From Pseudomonas nitroreducens (GTDB lineage Bacteria; Pseudomonadota; Gammaproteobacteria; Pseudomonadales; Pseudomonadaceae), in contig NZ_JALJXP010000016.1 in the NCBI RefSeq assembly GCF_024170165.1, positions 62,001 through 126,000 on the forward strand: a DNA stretch of 64,000 nucleotides, given 5' to 3'. The notes under the pieces are model-generated. The model was not told the origin of the DNA. It searched no databases and saw nothing but the letters and a program-made list of their open reading frames with translations. The first letter of the stretch is position 1, and each line of letters opens with the position of its first letter. The translations under genes and the position numbers were made by a program. Below, one piece after another: positions 56,524 to 64,000 of the stretch.

Positions 56524-57714
56524 TCAGGCTTCTTCCGCACCGGTCCCGACCGTCTTGCTGATGGCACTGTAGGTCGTGTTGAAGCGAACGGTCTCGTTGA
56601 ATCCCTTGACGATGGCGCCAAAGCGCTCCTTGGCGTCGAGCAGTTGCTTGAATCGGTCCGCCAGCTCGCCGCTCTGACGCTGCAGGCCAGCCTCGCGGTC
56701 GTCCAGCTCCTGAACCCGTGCACGCAGCTGGTTCTGCTGGCGGTCGATACTTTGCTGCTCCTGGTTCAGTACCTCGGCGCGCTTGGTCGTGGCGCGGTCG
56801 CGGCTGTCCACGGTCTCCGCCAGGGCCTGCAGAGCGCTGCTGCGCTCCACGAGCACGGCAGCGTTCTGTTCGGCGACTCGCTCGATACCGTGCCTTTCCT
56901 CCTGCACGCGCTGCTCCTGCTGGTTCAGCCGCTCCTCCCGCTCCGCCAGTTGACGCTCACGCTCCAGCGCCGCCAGACGGCGCTCCTCGAGCACTTCGCG
57001 CATCTTCACGATTTCCAGCTTCTGCTGCGACAGGTCGTGGGCCATGCCGGCCAGCGAATCGAGGGTGGACTGTACGTCGTGCAGGACGCCTTCGGTTTCG
57101 ATAGCAGAGGACTGATAGGCAGTCACTGCGGACTCCACCACTGGACGAGGGGCAGCGGCGTCAGCTTGGGCAGTTTGGACTTGGGCGTTCATGATGGGGG
57201 CTTCCTCATGGAAATAGTGGGGATCTGGCTGGCTGGACATCACAGGTGGGCGGGGCTCGGCCGGACTTTCTGCGGGCAACAACAGGGGTTCGATCGGCCC
57301 GGCGGATTCCGAGCCAACCTCGGTCAACTCAGCGGGCGCTCTGCAGGCCGCCAGCACTGCTGGATCAGTTGCTTCGACACGGGAGGATTCGGATTCCCTC
57401 AGCCCCGAACAGGTTGACGCCAGCTCGGCAAGGTCCCGCTCGAGAGTTTCAAACGCATTGGCCGTTTTCGGATCAGCGGGGGCGGCGAAACGCAGAGACT
57501 CACGTCCCTGAAGGAGGCCGCTCTCCCACGACATGGTGGAGTGCGAAACACTCTCGGCAGCATTGGGCGGCGAGTCCGCCAGGCGAGACGGCCCAGGAAC
57601 CTCCGTGCTGTCGAAAGATCGTGGTCTGGCTGCGTGTACGGCCGTTTGAAAGGCAGTCATGGAAGACGAGCCTTCCTCGTGATGTCCTTCGAAGCCCTTC
57701 GCATCTGAAGTCAT
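56524..57714 (-). CDS. Coiled-coil protein B (paralogue of protein A)
   Basis: The 396-residue protein has no recognised family. Residues 1-174 are rich in Pro, Ala, Ser and Glu and look disordered. Residues 205-365 form a long coiled coil with charged E-R/E-E-R heptads. The end carries A-K-E-R-F-G-A-I-V-K-G-F-N-E-T-V-R-F-N and S-A-I-S-K, closely shared with protein A. There is no signal peptide or membrane segment. AGGA precedes the first ATG. A stronger in-frame start at 57192 would give a 222-residue short form equal to the conserved core. Third-position GC is lower than in neighbouring genes. It follows the pseudo-receiver regulator after 357 bases and ends at a terminator shared with xthA. 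Confidence 0.8.
   Translation of the reverse strand: MTSDAKGFEGHHEEGSSSMTAFQTAVHAARPRSFDSTEVPGPSRLADSPPNAAESVSHSTMSWESGLLQGRESLRFAAPADPKTANAFETLERDLAELASTCSGLRESESSRVEATDPAVLAACRAPAELTEVGSESAGPIEPLLLPAESPAEPRPPVMSSQPDPHYFHEEAPIMNAQVQTAQADAAAPRPVVESAVTAYQSSAIETEGVLHDVQSTLDSLAGMAHDLSQQKLEIVKMREVLEERRLAALERERQLAEREERLNQQEQRVQEERHGIERVAEQNAAVLVERSSALQALAETVDSRDRATTKRAEVLNQEQQSIDRQQNQLRARVQELDDREAGLQRQSGELADRFKQLLDAKERFGAIVKGFNETVRFNTTYSAISKTVGTGAEEA
57190..57207 (-). promoter_or_regulatory. Internal translation start in coiled-coil gene B
   Basis: GAGGAAG at 57201-57207 lies eight bases before an in-frame ATG at 57192-57190. It could start a 222-residue form containing only the region conserved with protein A. 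An equivalent site exists in gene A. Confidence 0.5.
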
Positions 57715-57949
57715 GAAACGTCCTACCCTGAAGGTGGCCAGCCATACCTCACCGCGCTTCGCTCGGGCATTCGAACGAAATCTGGAGCTGGAGAGCGAAG
57801 CCGCGTCGAAATCAACGGCTGGTCGGCTGACTGGAATTTCCTATGGGCTGTCCCGCGCATCCAAGACGGCGGAAGTGCAAGACAGGTTGCAGATGAAATT
57901 CTTACAACCTGAAGCCTTCATGGATGTCAGTAATTTCCTGCACGCGTGA
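57713..57949 (+). CDS. Doubtful 78-residue ORF divergent from gene B
   Basis: The start codon overlaps that of gene B on the other strand at the palindrome TCATGA. The peptide is basic, with balanced composition (no long low-complexity runs), but no known motif and no clear ribosome-binding site other than GAAG. Its promoter would have to lie within gene B. It could be chance. Confidence 0.2.
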   Translation: MKRPTLKVASHTSPRFARAFERNLELESEAASKSTAGRLTGISYGLSRASKTAEVQDRLQMKFLQPEAFMDVSNFLHA

Positions 57950-58071
57950 AGGAAAACTATGCAGATGCTCTGACCGAAGCGGCGGGATTCCTTTTCAAGC
58001 CGCGCCATCGACAACCGGAGGAACCAGCCAAGGCATCACTAATAGTGCGAAGGAAAGGCCGCCCCGGCAGG
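57715..58071. other. 357-base gap between the regulator gene and coiled-coil gene B
   Basis: Apart from the doubtful 78-residue frame on the plus strand, no gene is seen. This stretch should contain the promoter of gene B on the minus strand, or a leader if B is read from the regulator gene. No convincing -35/-10 or -24/-12 element was found by eye, and no terminator hairpin follows the regulator stop. Confidence 0.4.
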
Positions 58072-58695
58072 CTATAGGAGGCCTATTTCCTCACTGAAGC
58101 TGAACAATTCATCCAGCGAACCGGCGGACAACTTTCGCATCAGCTGCCTTTTGTGCTGGCCGATGCTGGCCCCAGACAGCGCGAGCGCCTCGGCCAGCGA
58201 GGCCACTGAGCGCCCTCGGTGCAAACCATGGAGCACAGCGATCAGATGAGTCGGAAGGACCAGCGCAGTCTCGACTCTCGGGTCGCCCTCCAGCGGCAGC
58301 GGCCCATGCTCGGGGAATACCTTGCCGCCAGCGAGGACCGCATCGACAGCCCTTCCGATCAAGGTCGAGCGATCGTCCATGAGAAGAAACCCGGAAACAC
58401 CGACTCGAATCGCTCGTTGAATATTCAACGCAGAGCCCAGGCTGGAGCAAACCAGTACGGGCGTCGTTGGCTTGATCCTGCCATCACGACGTAGCAGGTT
58501 GACCAGCTCCATTCCATGGATGTCTGCCAACTCAAGTGTCACCACCAGAAGATCGCAATCACCTGCGTCCATATGATTCAGGGCCTGCCGAGCGAACTTG
58601 AAATGCCGGTCGCACTGGTGCCCTTGCTCGCGGAGAAATCGACGGAGCGTAATGTAATCGCGGCGTGACGGCTCGATGAGCACTATGCGGGCCAT
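58072..58695 (-). CDS. LuxR-type regulator with a pseudo-receiver domain
   Basis: The 207-residue protein reads as a NarL/LuxR response regulator: a receiver-like domain (about 1-118) and a C-terminal LuxR helix-turn-helix (about 145-205, S-G-A-S-I-G-Q-H-K-R-Q-L-M-R-K-L). The receiver has lost its chemistry. The first acidic pair is E-P (residues 8-9), the phospho-acceptor Asp is Thr53 in D-L-L-V-V-T-L-E-L, and the conserved Lys is Met106. It therefore should not be activated by phosphorylation and may bind a protein or ligand instead. AAGGAGGAGC before the ATG is an excellent start; a 75-codon upstream extension was dropped. It lies between the two coiled-coil genes on the same strand. Confidence 0.85.
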   Translation of the reverse strand: MARIVLIEPSRRDYITLRRFLREQGHQCDRHFKFARQALNHMDAGDCDLLVVTLELADIHGMELVNLLRRDGRIKPTTPVLVCSSLGSALNIQRAIRVGVSGFLLMDDRSTLIGRAVDAVLAGGKVFPEHGPLPLEGDPRVETALVLPTHLIAVLHGLHRGRSVASLAEALALSGASIGQHKRQLMRKLSAGSLDELFSFSEEIGLL

Positions 58696-58925
58696 GCTCC
58701 TCCTTACTGCAAAGGACCCGCGGGCTGCATCCAGGATGGCTTGGCGCCAAGGACCACAGCAGCAGACGCCCCGTAGAGGAACGCTGGACTCCGATGTCCT
58801 CGGAAGTCCGGGCCGGCAAAACGGGGACACTGGATATTCTGTGGCTTGGATACGCCCATTGCGCCGGCACCCACTGAGACAAGCGCTATTGGCCGCAGCA
58901 TCTACCGACGCAGCGACCACCCCGG

Positions 58926-60533
58926 TTATTCGGTTGCCACCTTGGAGATCGCCGACAGGGTACTGTTGAACTGTACCGTCTCATTGAAGCTCTTCACGAT
59001 GGCACTGAACTTATCCTTGGCGCTCTGCAGTTGCTTGAGTCGCACGTTCAATTCTTCGTTCTTGCGCTTGAGCAAGCTTTCACGCTCGTCCAGATCATTG
59101 ACTCGGTTGCGCAAGCTGACCACTTGCTCGTCGATGCGTTGCTGCTCCAACTGGATAGCTTCAGCCCGCTTGATCGTGGCCTTGTCTCTTAAATCGACTG
59201 TCTGGGCCAGTTCCTTGAGTGCTTCGCTGCGTTCTGCCAACAGTCGGCTATTCTCGGCGGCCATTCGATCCAGGTTGGTCTTGGCCTCCTTGAGATGACT
59301 CTCCAGTTGCTGCAGGCGCTCCTCCTTGTCTCCAGCCAAGCGCTCGCGCTCCTGTAGCTGCTGGTTCAACTCCTCCAACTCTTCCTGCAGACGCACAGCA
59401 GCCTGTTTCTGCTGAGTCAGCCCCTGGGCCATACCCGCAAGCGAGTTCAAGGTGCTCTGGACATCGGAAAGCACATCATCCGGGTCCGCCTCGTTCTGCG
59501 GAACGCTCAGCGCGGCGGCAACCTCCTGCAACTCCGCAGAAGTAACGGGAGCCGTGTCTCGCACATCGGCTTCAGGTAACTCAACGTACACTTCGGTCAT
59601 AACTGTTTCCTTCTGGATAAAGTGTCCCTGAAGCGCTGCCTCTTCAGAGTTGCTGTCGCTTGCCTGGCTTACTGCGACTGCAGGTGATGCGTATGGGGCC
59701 TCCGATTCGGCCTGGACTCCGGCTGGTTCGGCCGACGCAATCGGGACCTGATCGTGAGTACCGCTGGCCGCTGCCAGCACAGCCAAGGCATCTTCCAGGC
59801 TTGCGATGACGGGTTCGAAAGCAAAGGCGCCATCGTCAGGTGCGCTCGCTTCCCGATCATCTGCCGGGAGGCCGGCCGTGACCTGACCGAGTGGCCGAGC
59901 CAGCGTTCCAGAGTCCCCTTGCATGGCTGTCGCCGGCGTACCCGATTCATGTTCATCGGCAACTACCACAGGGCTCGGCCGCTCGGCGGCGGCCTCGCCA
60001 GCAGGCGCGTACACTGAGGCAACTTGCACCACAGCTTCCGACGCGGCTGCGTCAGGGGCTCCCTGCTCGGAGGGATCGAGCGCGCCGGGCACTGGCGGTA
60101 ATGACAGTTCTGCAGCGGTGGGAGATACGACTGCCTGCGACTCGGCGTGCTGCACTCTCTTCGAGTGGGGGCCTTCAGTGGCAGCGACTCCATGCCGCTC
60201 ATCCCTGCGTAGAGTCTCCGAAATGCCCATCACCTGAGGCCTGGCGCTATCCGTTGCGGCATCGGGACCGCACGCCTGGGCGGGCGTGCCGCCGGTCGAC
60301 GGAGAGTCACCCAGCCTGCTGGATCCGGGCAAAAGGCTCGCCCAGGAACGAAATGCTTGTGGAGGCAGCCTGATGCCCTGGAATTTCAAGTCCCGAGGAA
60401 CCGGCAGATTCAGCGCGCTTCGCCGCCACGGACGCCCCCAGGCAGCAGCGGAGGTAATCTGAAGTGCCAGATCAACGGGTTTGAAGCGATGCCCAGGATC
60501 GACCGGGGCTGGCGCACTATGGTTTTGAGTCAT
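58926..60533 (-). CDS. Coiled-coil protein A (paralogue of protein B)
   Basis: The 535-residue protein has no known family. Residues 1-311 are Ala/Pro/Ser/Glu-rich and probably disordered; P-G-S-S-R-L-G-D-S-P near residue 70 resembles P-G-P-S-R-L-A-D-S-P in protein B, so the extensions are related too. Residues 340-510 form a long coiled coil. The end F-S-A-I-V-K-S-F-N-E-T-V-Q-F-N with S-A-I-S-K matches B. No signal or membrane segment is present. GGAA precedes the first ATG, and a strong internal start at 59600 would give a 224-residue short form. Third-position GC is only about 55 percent in the first 60 codons, far below the operons around it. Confidence 0.8.
   Translation of the reverse strand: MTQNHSAPAPVDPGHRFKPVDLALQITSAAAWGRPWRRSALNLPVPRDLKFQGIRLPPQAFRSWASLLPGSSRLGDSPSTGGTPAQACGPDAATDSARPQVMGISETLRRDERHGVAATEGPHSKRVQHAESQAVVSPTAAELSLPPVPGALDPSEQGAPDAAASEAVVQVASVYAPAGEAAAERPSPVVVADEHESGTPATAMQGDSGTLARPLGQVTAGLPADDREASAPDDGAFAFEPVIASLEDALAVLAAASGTHDQVPIASAEPAGVQAESEAPYASPAVAVSQASDSNSEEAALQGHFIQKETVMTEVYVELPEADVRDTAPVTSAELQEVAAALSVPQNEADPDDVLSDVQSTLNSLAGMAQGLTQQKQAAVRLQEELEELNQQLQERERLAGDKEERLQQLESHLKEAKTNLDRMAAENSRLLAERSEALKELAQTVDLRDKATIKRAEAIQLEQQRIDEQVVSLRNRVNDLDERESLLKRKNEELNVRLKQLQSAKDKFSAIVKSFNETVQFNSTLSAISKVATE
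59598..59612 (-). promoter_or_regulatory. Internal translation start in coiled-coil gene A
   Basis: AAGGAAA at 59606-59612 lies five bases before an in-frame ATG at 59600-59598, and would give a 224-residue product that equals the conserved core. The matching site in gene B gives 222 residues. Confidence 0.55.
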
Positions 60534-60682
60534 GGTCACATTCCGGCGGGACGTTGAAACGGCGCAAGTTTCGCTCGACCGGAGCGCTGGTGTTATCAGC
60601 CTTTGCCTATGCCTCTGAAGAATTTTCCCATCACGTGATCCCGCGCTGGGCATAGCCGCCTGCCCCACCGGCAAAGGTACGA

Positions 60683-60925
60683 TCAGTCATGGTTCCAACG
60701 ACTCGAGTTCCTTGTCGCCACACGGCCTGCGCTCAGACGGCGCAGGAGGCCGGCCAGGTCCAATACCATCGTCAGGACGAACAGCGGTCCCCCCAGGAAG
60801 AGCATCGAAGGGGCGAGCGCAATGGCCTTGTCCGGTGCGATGACCAGAAAGCCGGACAGGAGGGCGACCGAAAGTATGAGCACCAGCTTTATCAGAATCG
60901 ACGCAAAATCGAAGATGTCGTCCAT
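60683..60925 (-). CDS. Small two-helix membrane protein
   Basis: The 80-residue protein has two predicted helices (about residues 8-28 and 34-58) with a short connecting loop, and a basic C-terminus (R-R-L-S-A-G-R-V-A-T-R) that should be cytoplasmic. There is no known family. CGGAG six bases before this ATG favours it over a GTG five codons upstream. It lies 149 bases upstream of coiled-coil gene A on the same strand and could anchor or recruit the coiled-coil proteins; that link rests on position only. Confidence 0.65.
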   Translation of the reverse strand: MDDIFDFASILIKLVLILSVALLSGFLVIAPDKAIALAPSMLFLGGPLFVLTMVLDLAGLLRRLSAGRVATRNSSRWNHD

Positions 60926-61122
60926 TTCGTGCTCCGGCACATCAGGTTCAAGCGGCTTGTATAGCCCCGCCCGAAAGGCATGGAAATCGGAAATATCCTG
61001 CTATCCACCCGTCAAGTCTGAAGGCAGCTACAAGCGCCCGCCCCTGCAGACAAGCGTCATATCGATGCAATGATTCCGACTTAATCTGCCGCGCCAACGA
61101 TGTCTCAAATGGAAGTTGACCC

Positions 61123-62505
61123 ATGCAGTACAAGTCGAGCCCCAGCGACGCCCAACCCTGGCCTGTCACCATCGCCTGGCTCACCATCGCGTTCATCTGC
61201 TACGCGTTCCCCTGGTCGGCCTTTGCCGCCCTGCCCTCGTCCCAGGGCGGTGAGCCGGTACTGCGCATCCAGGGCTCCAACACCATCGGCGCGCACCTGC
61301 TGCCGGAGCTGGTGAAGGGCCTGCTGGTCAGCGAAGGCTTCAGCGAGGTCAGCGCCAAGCCGGGCAAGGCGGAAAACGAGCAGCGCATCATTGGCCGCAC
61401 CGCGGACGGCAAGGAGGCCATCATCGACCTCGCTGCCCACGGCTCCAGCACCGGTTTCGTCGCGCTGAAGGACAACACCGCCGAGCTGGCCGCCGCCTCG
61501 CGCCCGATCAAGGATGCCGAGGTCGCGGGCCTGTCGGCGTCGGGCAACCTGCGCAGCGCCAAGGCCGAACAGGTAATCGGCATCGACGGCCTGGCGATCA
61601 TCGTCAACGCGGCCAACCCGCTGGACGAACTGACCAGCGATACGCTGGCGAAAATCTTCTCGGGCGAAGTCAAGACCTGGGAGGAACTCGGTGGTCGCGG
61701 CGGCGCCATCCGCCTGTACTCCCGCGACGACAACTCCGGCACCTTCGATACCTTCAAGGAACTGGTGCTCGCCAGCCACGGCAAGGCGCTGGCCAGCGGC
61801 GTGCAGCGTTTCGAGTCCAGCGACCAGTTGTCCGCCGAGGTAAGCAAAGACCCGCAGGGCATCGGCTTCGTCGGCCTGTCGTCGATCCAGAAGTCCAAGG
61901 CACTGCGCATTGCCGATGGCGATTCCCAGGCCATGCCGCCCTCCACCACCCTGATCGCCACCGAGGACTACCCGCTGTCGCGCCGCCTGTTCCTCTACAT
62001 GAAACCCGAGGAGCCGAACCGTTGGGCCCGCGCCCTACTGCAGTTCGCCCAGGGCGACAAGGGCCAGGCGCTGGTCAGCGCCAGCGGATTCGTCGGCCAG
62101 CGCGTGCAGGCGGTGAAGATGGCTCCGCGCGCCAGCATGCCGGAGAACTACCAGGCCCTGGCCCGTGACGCCGAGCGTCTGTCGGTGAACTTCCGCTTCC
62201 GCGAAGGCAGCGCCACCCTGGACAACAAGGCCCAGCGCGATATCGACCGCCTGCTCGCCTACCTGCAGCAGAACGGCAAGATGAACAAACAGGCGGTACT
62301 GGTCGGCTTCGGCGATCCGAAGCAGGACCCGGCCCGCGCCGAACTGCTCTCCAAGCTGCGCGCCATGGCCGTGCGCCGTGAACTGGCAAAGGATGGCGTG
62401 ATGTTCCGCGAGATCAGCGGCATGGGAGACGCCTTGCCAGTGGCGGCCAACAGCGACAACGACGGTCGGGTAAAAAACCGCCGCGTGGAAGTCTGGGTTT
62501 ACTGA
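61123..62505 (+). CDS. PstS-like substrate-binding / OmpA-domain fusion protein
   Basis: The 460-residue exported protein has a signal peptide (residues 14-35, ending A-F-A), a phosphate-binding-protein-like domain (about 40-320, with G-S-N-T-I-G near the start and D-D-N-S-G-T-F-D-T-F near residue 205) and a C-terminal OmpA peptidoglycan-binding domain (about 350-460, F-R-E-G-S-A-T-L-D and N-D-G-R-V-K-N-R-R-V-E). It should be a periplasmic receptor tethered to the cell wall. No ABC permease or ATPase is adjacent, so signalling or storage is as likely as import. GGAAG nine bases upstream supports the start. It is divergent from the small membrane protein. Confidence 0.88.
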   Translation: MQYKSSPSDAQPWPVTIAWLTIAFICYAFPWSAFAALPSSQGGEPVLRIQGSNTIGAHLLPELVKGLLVSEGFSEVSAKPGKAENEQRIIGRTADGKEAIIDLAAHGSSTGFVALKDNTAELAAASRPIKDAEVAGLSASGNLRSAKAEQVIGIDGLAIIVNAANPLDELTSDTLAKIFSGEVKTWEELGGRGGAIRLYSRDDNSGTFDTFKELVLASHGKALASGVQRFESSDQLSAEVSKDPQGIGFVGLSSIQKSKALRIADGDSQAMPPSTTLIATEDYPLSRRLFLYMKPEEPNRWARALLQFAQGDKGQALVSASGFVGQRVQAVKMAPRASMPENYQALARDAERLSVNFRFREGSATLDNKAQRDIDRLLAYLQQNGKMNKQAVLVGFGDPKQDPARAELLSKLRAMAVRRELAKDGVMFREISGMGDALPVAANSDNDGRVKNRRVEVWVY

Positions 62506-62531
62506 CTACCGGGCCGCCAGATCGCGCCATT

Positions 62532-62584
62532 CCATGAGGCAATGAAAAGCCCGGCCAATGGCCGGGCTTTTCATTGCCTCATGG
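62532..62584. terminator. Very long bidirectional terminator
   Basis: A perfect 25-bp stem encloses the loop AAT. It includes GAAAAGCCCGGCC with its complement and extends outward without a mismatch. The outer arm contains the stop codon of the convergent gene. T runs are only four bases, yet the stem is far longer than usual. Confidence 0.85.
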
Positions 62585-62977
62585 GATCGAGCTCAGTGCT
62601 TGGCCGGCACCAGCAGTGGCTGCACCGAAGCGTCGAAATTCCCAGGCGCGTTCCAGCGCGAAACAGGCAACCGGCGATTGGTGATTGCCGATCAACTGAT
62701 TACGCCCCAGGTAGAACCACCCCTGCCAGCGCTCCGGAAAGCGCTCCGTGGCGCGGCGCGCGACGGCTGTCGAGATCGCGTTGAAATAGGTATCGGCGCT
62801 GACCTGTTCGAGCAGTGCCAGCGCCTGGTCAACCAGCAGGCAGTCGAATGCTTCCAGGATCCGGGCAAATATCTGCCACAGACTCTGGCATTCGAACGAC
62901 AGCGAGCGCAGCTCATTGGCGTGCTGCATCGCCTGGGCGAAACCGGACATCACCGGATTCTGCAAAGCTGCGGTCAT
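62579..62977 (-). CDS. Hypothetical 132-residue protein
   Basis: No family was recognised. The protein appears cytoplasmic, mainly helical, with an aromatic-rich middle (R-F-P-E-R-W-Q-G-W-F-Y-L-G-R-N-Q-L-I) and no signal peptide or long hydrophobic stretch. The overall pattern of amphipathic helices is faintly reminiscent of phasin-like small proteins, too weak for assignment. GGGAGAT seven bases before the ATG sets the start. It lies 19 bases after the lipoprotein gene and must be in the same transcript. Its stop codon lies within the long terminator stem. Confidence 0.7.
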   Translation of the reverse strand: MTAALQNPVMSGFAQAMQHANELRSLSFECQSLWQIFARILEAFDCLLVDQALALLEQVSADTYFNAISTAVARRATERFPERWQGWFYLGRNQLIGNHQSPVACFALERAWEFRRFGAATAGAGQALSSIP

Positions 62978-62996
62978 GATCGATCTCCCGCTCCCG

Positions 62997-63893
62997 TCAG
63001 CGCTTCGCCGCGTTCAGCAACTGCGCAACTTGCGGTTGGAAGTACGCGACCGGAACACGGTAGTCGTTGCCCAGCAACTTCCCCCGGCCGTACCAGAGCA
63101 CGCCCTTCTGGGTGAGGACCAGGCCCTTGTCGACGGAGAAGTCGTAATGCACACCGGTGTTGCTGATGAACTCCAGCCGGTCCGCGTCTGCGTGGAGCAG
63201 CTGAAACTTCGCGTCGGCCCCGGGCATCCTGGCGGGAACGAGTGCCAGATAGGAAGGTGCCAGGCGACCGAACAGCTCTCGGGCACGCTCCTGATACTGG
63301 GATGGCGACAGACCAGGTTTGCCTTGCAGGTCCCGGGCGATCAGAGCGAAGACTTCAGCGTTGGCTCGCGACTGAGCGATTCTGATTGGCAGCATGCGTG
63401 ACAGTAACTGAGTGTCGAGCTGCCGAGCAGCAGGCGATTCTTCCGTCGCCTTGTCCGCGGACTTGCCGGCGGAGGGAGCGGCCTTGTAGAACTCTTGAGG
63501 ATCAGCCGCGGTCAGCACAGCAGCGGCCTGGAAGGCCGCACAGGCAGTGGCCTGGGCAGCCCTGTCGGTATTCACCAGCAGCGCGCTGGCATCCTGACTC
63601 TGGCGTGGAATGCGGTCGACATTGATCCCCATTCCGGCCAACCGCGCATTGACTTGAATCTGAGAGACTTCGCCCCGGGCCAGACCGCAGATCAACGGCA
63701 TGAACTCCATGGCGCGCTTACCCTGGAAGGATGGGGATAACGACAACACCGCGTCCTCGATGAACAGCAACGTGGGCACCTTGACCCAATTGACGGGAGT
63801 GGTGGCCTTCGCCTGCGGTACCTGCGAGGGGAAATTGCAGCCGGCAAGCGTTGCGCCAATGAGCAATGCGGCAGAAAGGGCTTTGAGTCTCAT
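62997..63893 (-). CDS. Hypothetical lipoprotein
   Basis: The 298-residue protein has a lipoprotein signal with the lipobox L-A-G-C near residue 19 (residue after Cys is Asn, so outer-membrane sorting is likely). The mature part has no known domain. A Lys/Ala/Ser-rich linker lies near residues 150-165. The C-terminal third (L-D-A... V-H-Y-D-F-S-V-D-K-G-L-V-L) looks like a compact beta region. A nine-codon longer start exists but would spoil the signal. It is the first gene of a two-gene unit converging on the PstS/OmpA fusion, and may work with it at the envelope. Confidence 0.75.
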   Translation of the reverse strand: MRLKALSAALLIGATLAGCNFPSQVPQAKATTPVNWVKVPTLLFIEDAVLSLSPSFQGKRAMEFMPLICGLARGEVSQIQVNARLAGMGINVDRIPRQSQDASALLVNTDRAAQATACAAFQAAAVLTAADPQEFYKAAPSAGKSADKATEESPAARQLDTQLLSRMLPIRIAQSRANAEVFALIARDLQGKPGLSPSQYQERARELFGRLAPSYLALVPARMPGADAKFQLLHADADRLEFISNTGVHYDFSVDKGLVLTQKGVLWYGRGKLLGNDYRVPVAYFQPQVAQLLNAAKR

Positions 63894-64000
63894 GATTGAA
63901 CCTGGTGGAAGGAATGGCATGGACGCCGGGCCAATGGGCGTTCGGCTACTGGTTGCGCCATGCTAGGTTTCCGCTGTCCTGGGCACGTTCATCGAACCCT

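Overview
The window looks like a chromosomal segment of a high-GC Pseudomonas. It carries the complete TCA-cycle block braB, sucDC, lpd, sucBA, sdhBADC and gltA in the order known from P. aeruginosa, the conserved group xthA / GNAT / tamA / tamB, and ten Pseudomonas-type REP elements. No rRNA, tRNA, CRISPR array, insertion sequence or integrase was found.

1-8.2 kb (+ strand): the 3' end of an acyl-CoA synthetase gene, a membrane-anchored metallo-beta-lactamase-fold hydrolase, a DUF1302 outer-membrane protein, a DUF1329 periplasmic protein and two tandem DUF1254/DUF1214 proteins. This looks like an accessory locus for uptake and activation of an unidentified hydrophobic substrate. 8.2-21.3 kb (- strand): braB, then the succinyl-CoA synthetase, 2-oxoglutarate dehydrogenase and succinate dehydrogenase genes. 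gltA (21.7-23.0 kb, +) diverges from sdhC, and each side has a near-consensus sigma-70 promoter.

23.2-34.6 kb: a START-domain protein, a YkgJ cysteine-cluster protein with an anchored GH31 glycosidase, a DUF486 membrane protein, a 3-hydroxyisobutyrate-dehydrogenase-like enzyme, an exonuclease, ppnP, a COG0523 GTPase coupled to a YtcJ-like amidohydrolase with a divergent AraC regulator, two small stress/lyase-fold proteins and a YbaK-like deacylase. 34.6-35.3 kb is a non-coding island of REP elements and strong hairpins.

35.3-40.9 kb (+): a sulfur-scavenging operon, sfnB, a flavin-dependent (LLM) monooxygenase, then metI-metQ-metN. A sigma-54 (-24/-12) element and several upstream dyads precede it. 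41-49.3 kb: small membrane, VOC, alpha/beta-hydrolase, LysR/aldo-keto reductase, nuclease-like and solute-binding genes, then mgtA. 49.4-56.5 kb: tamB, tamA, a GNAT acetyltransferase and xthA.

56.5-63.9 kb is the most unusual part. Two paralogous coiled-coil proteins flank a LuxR-type regulator whose receiver domain has lost the phospho-acceptor Asp. A small two-helix membrane protein lies upstream. Beyond it are a PstS-like/OmpA fusion and a convergent pair encoding a lipoprotein and a 132-residue unknown. Third-position GC in this block is clearly lower than in neighbouring genes, which suggests acquired or differently selected DNA. It is the best candidate here for an undescribed, probably envelope-linked, system.
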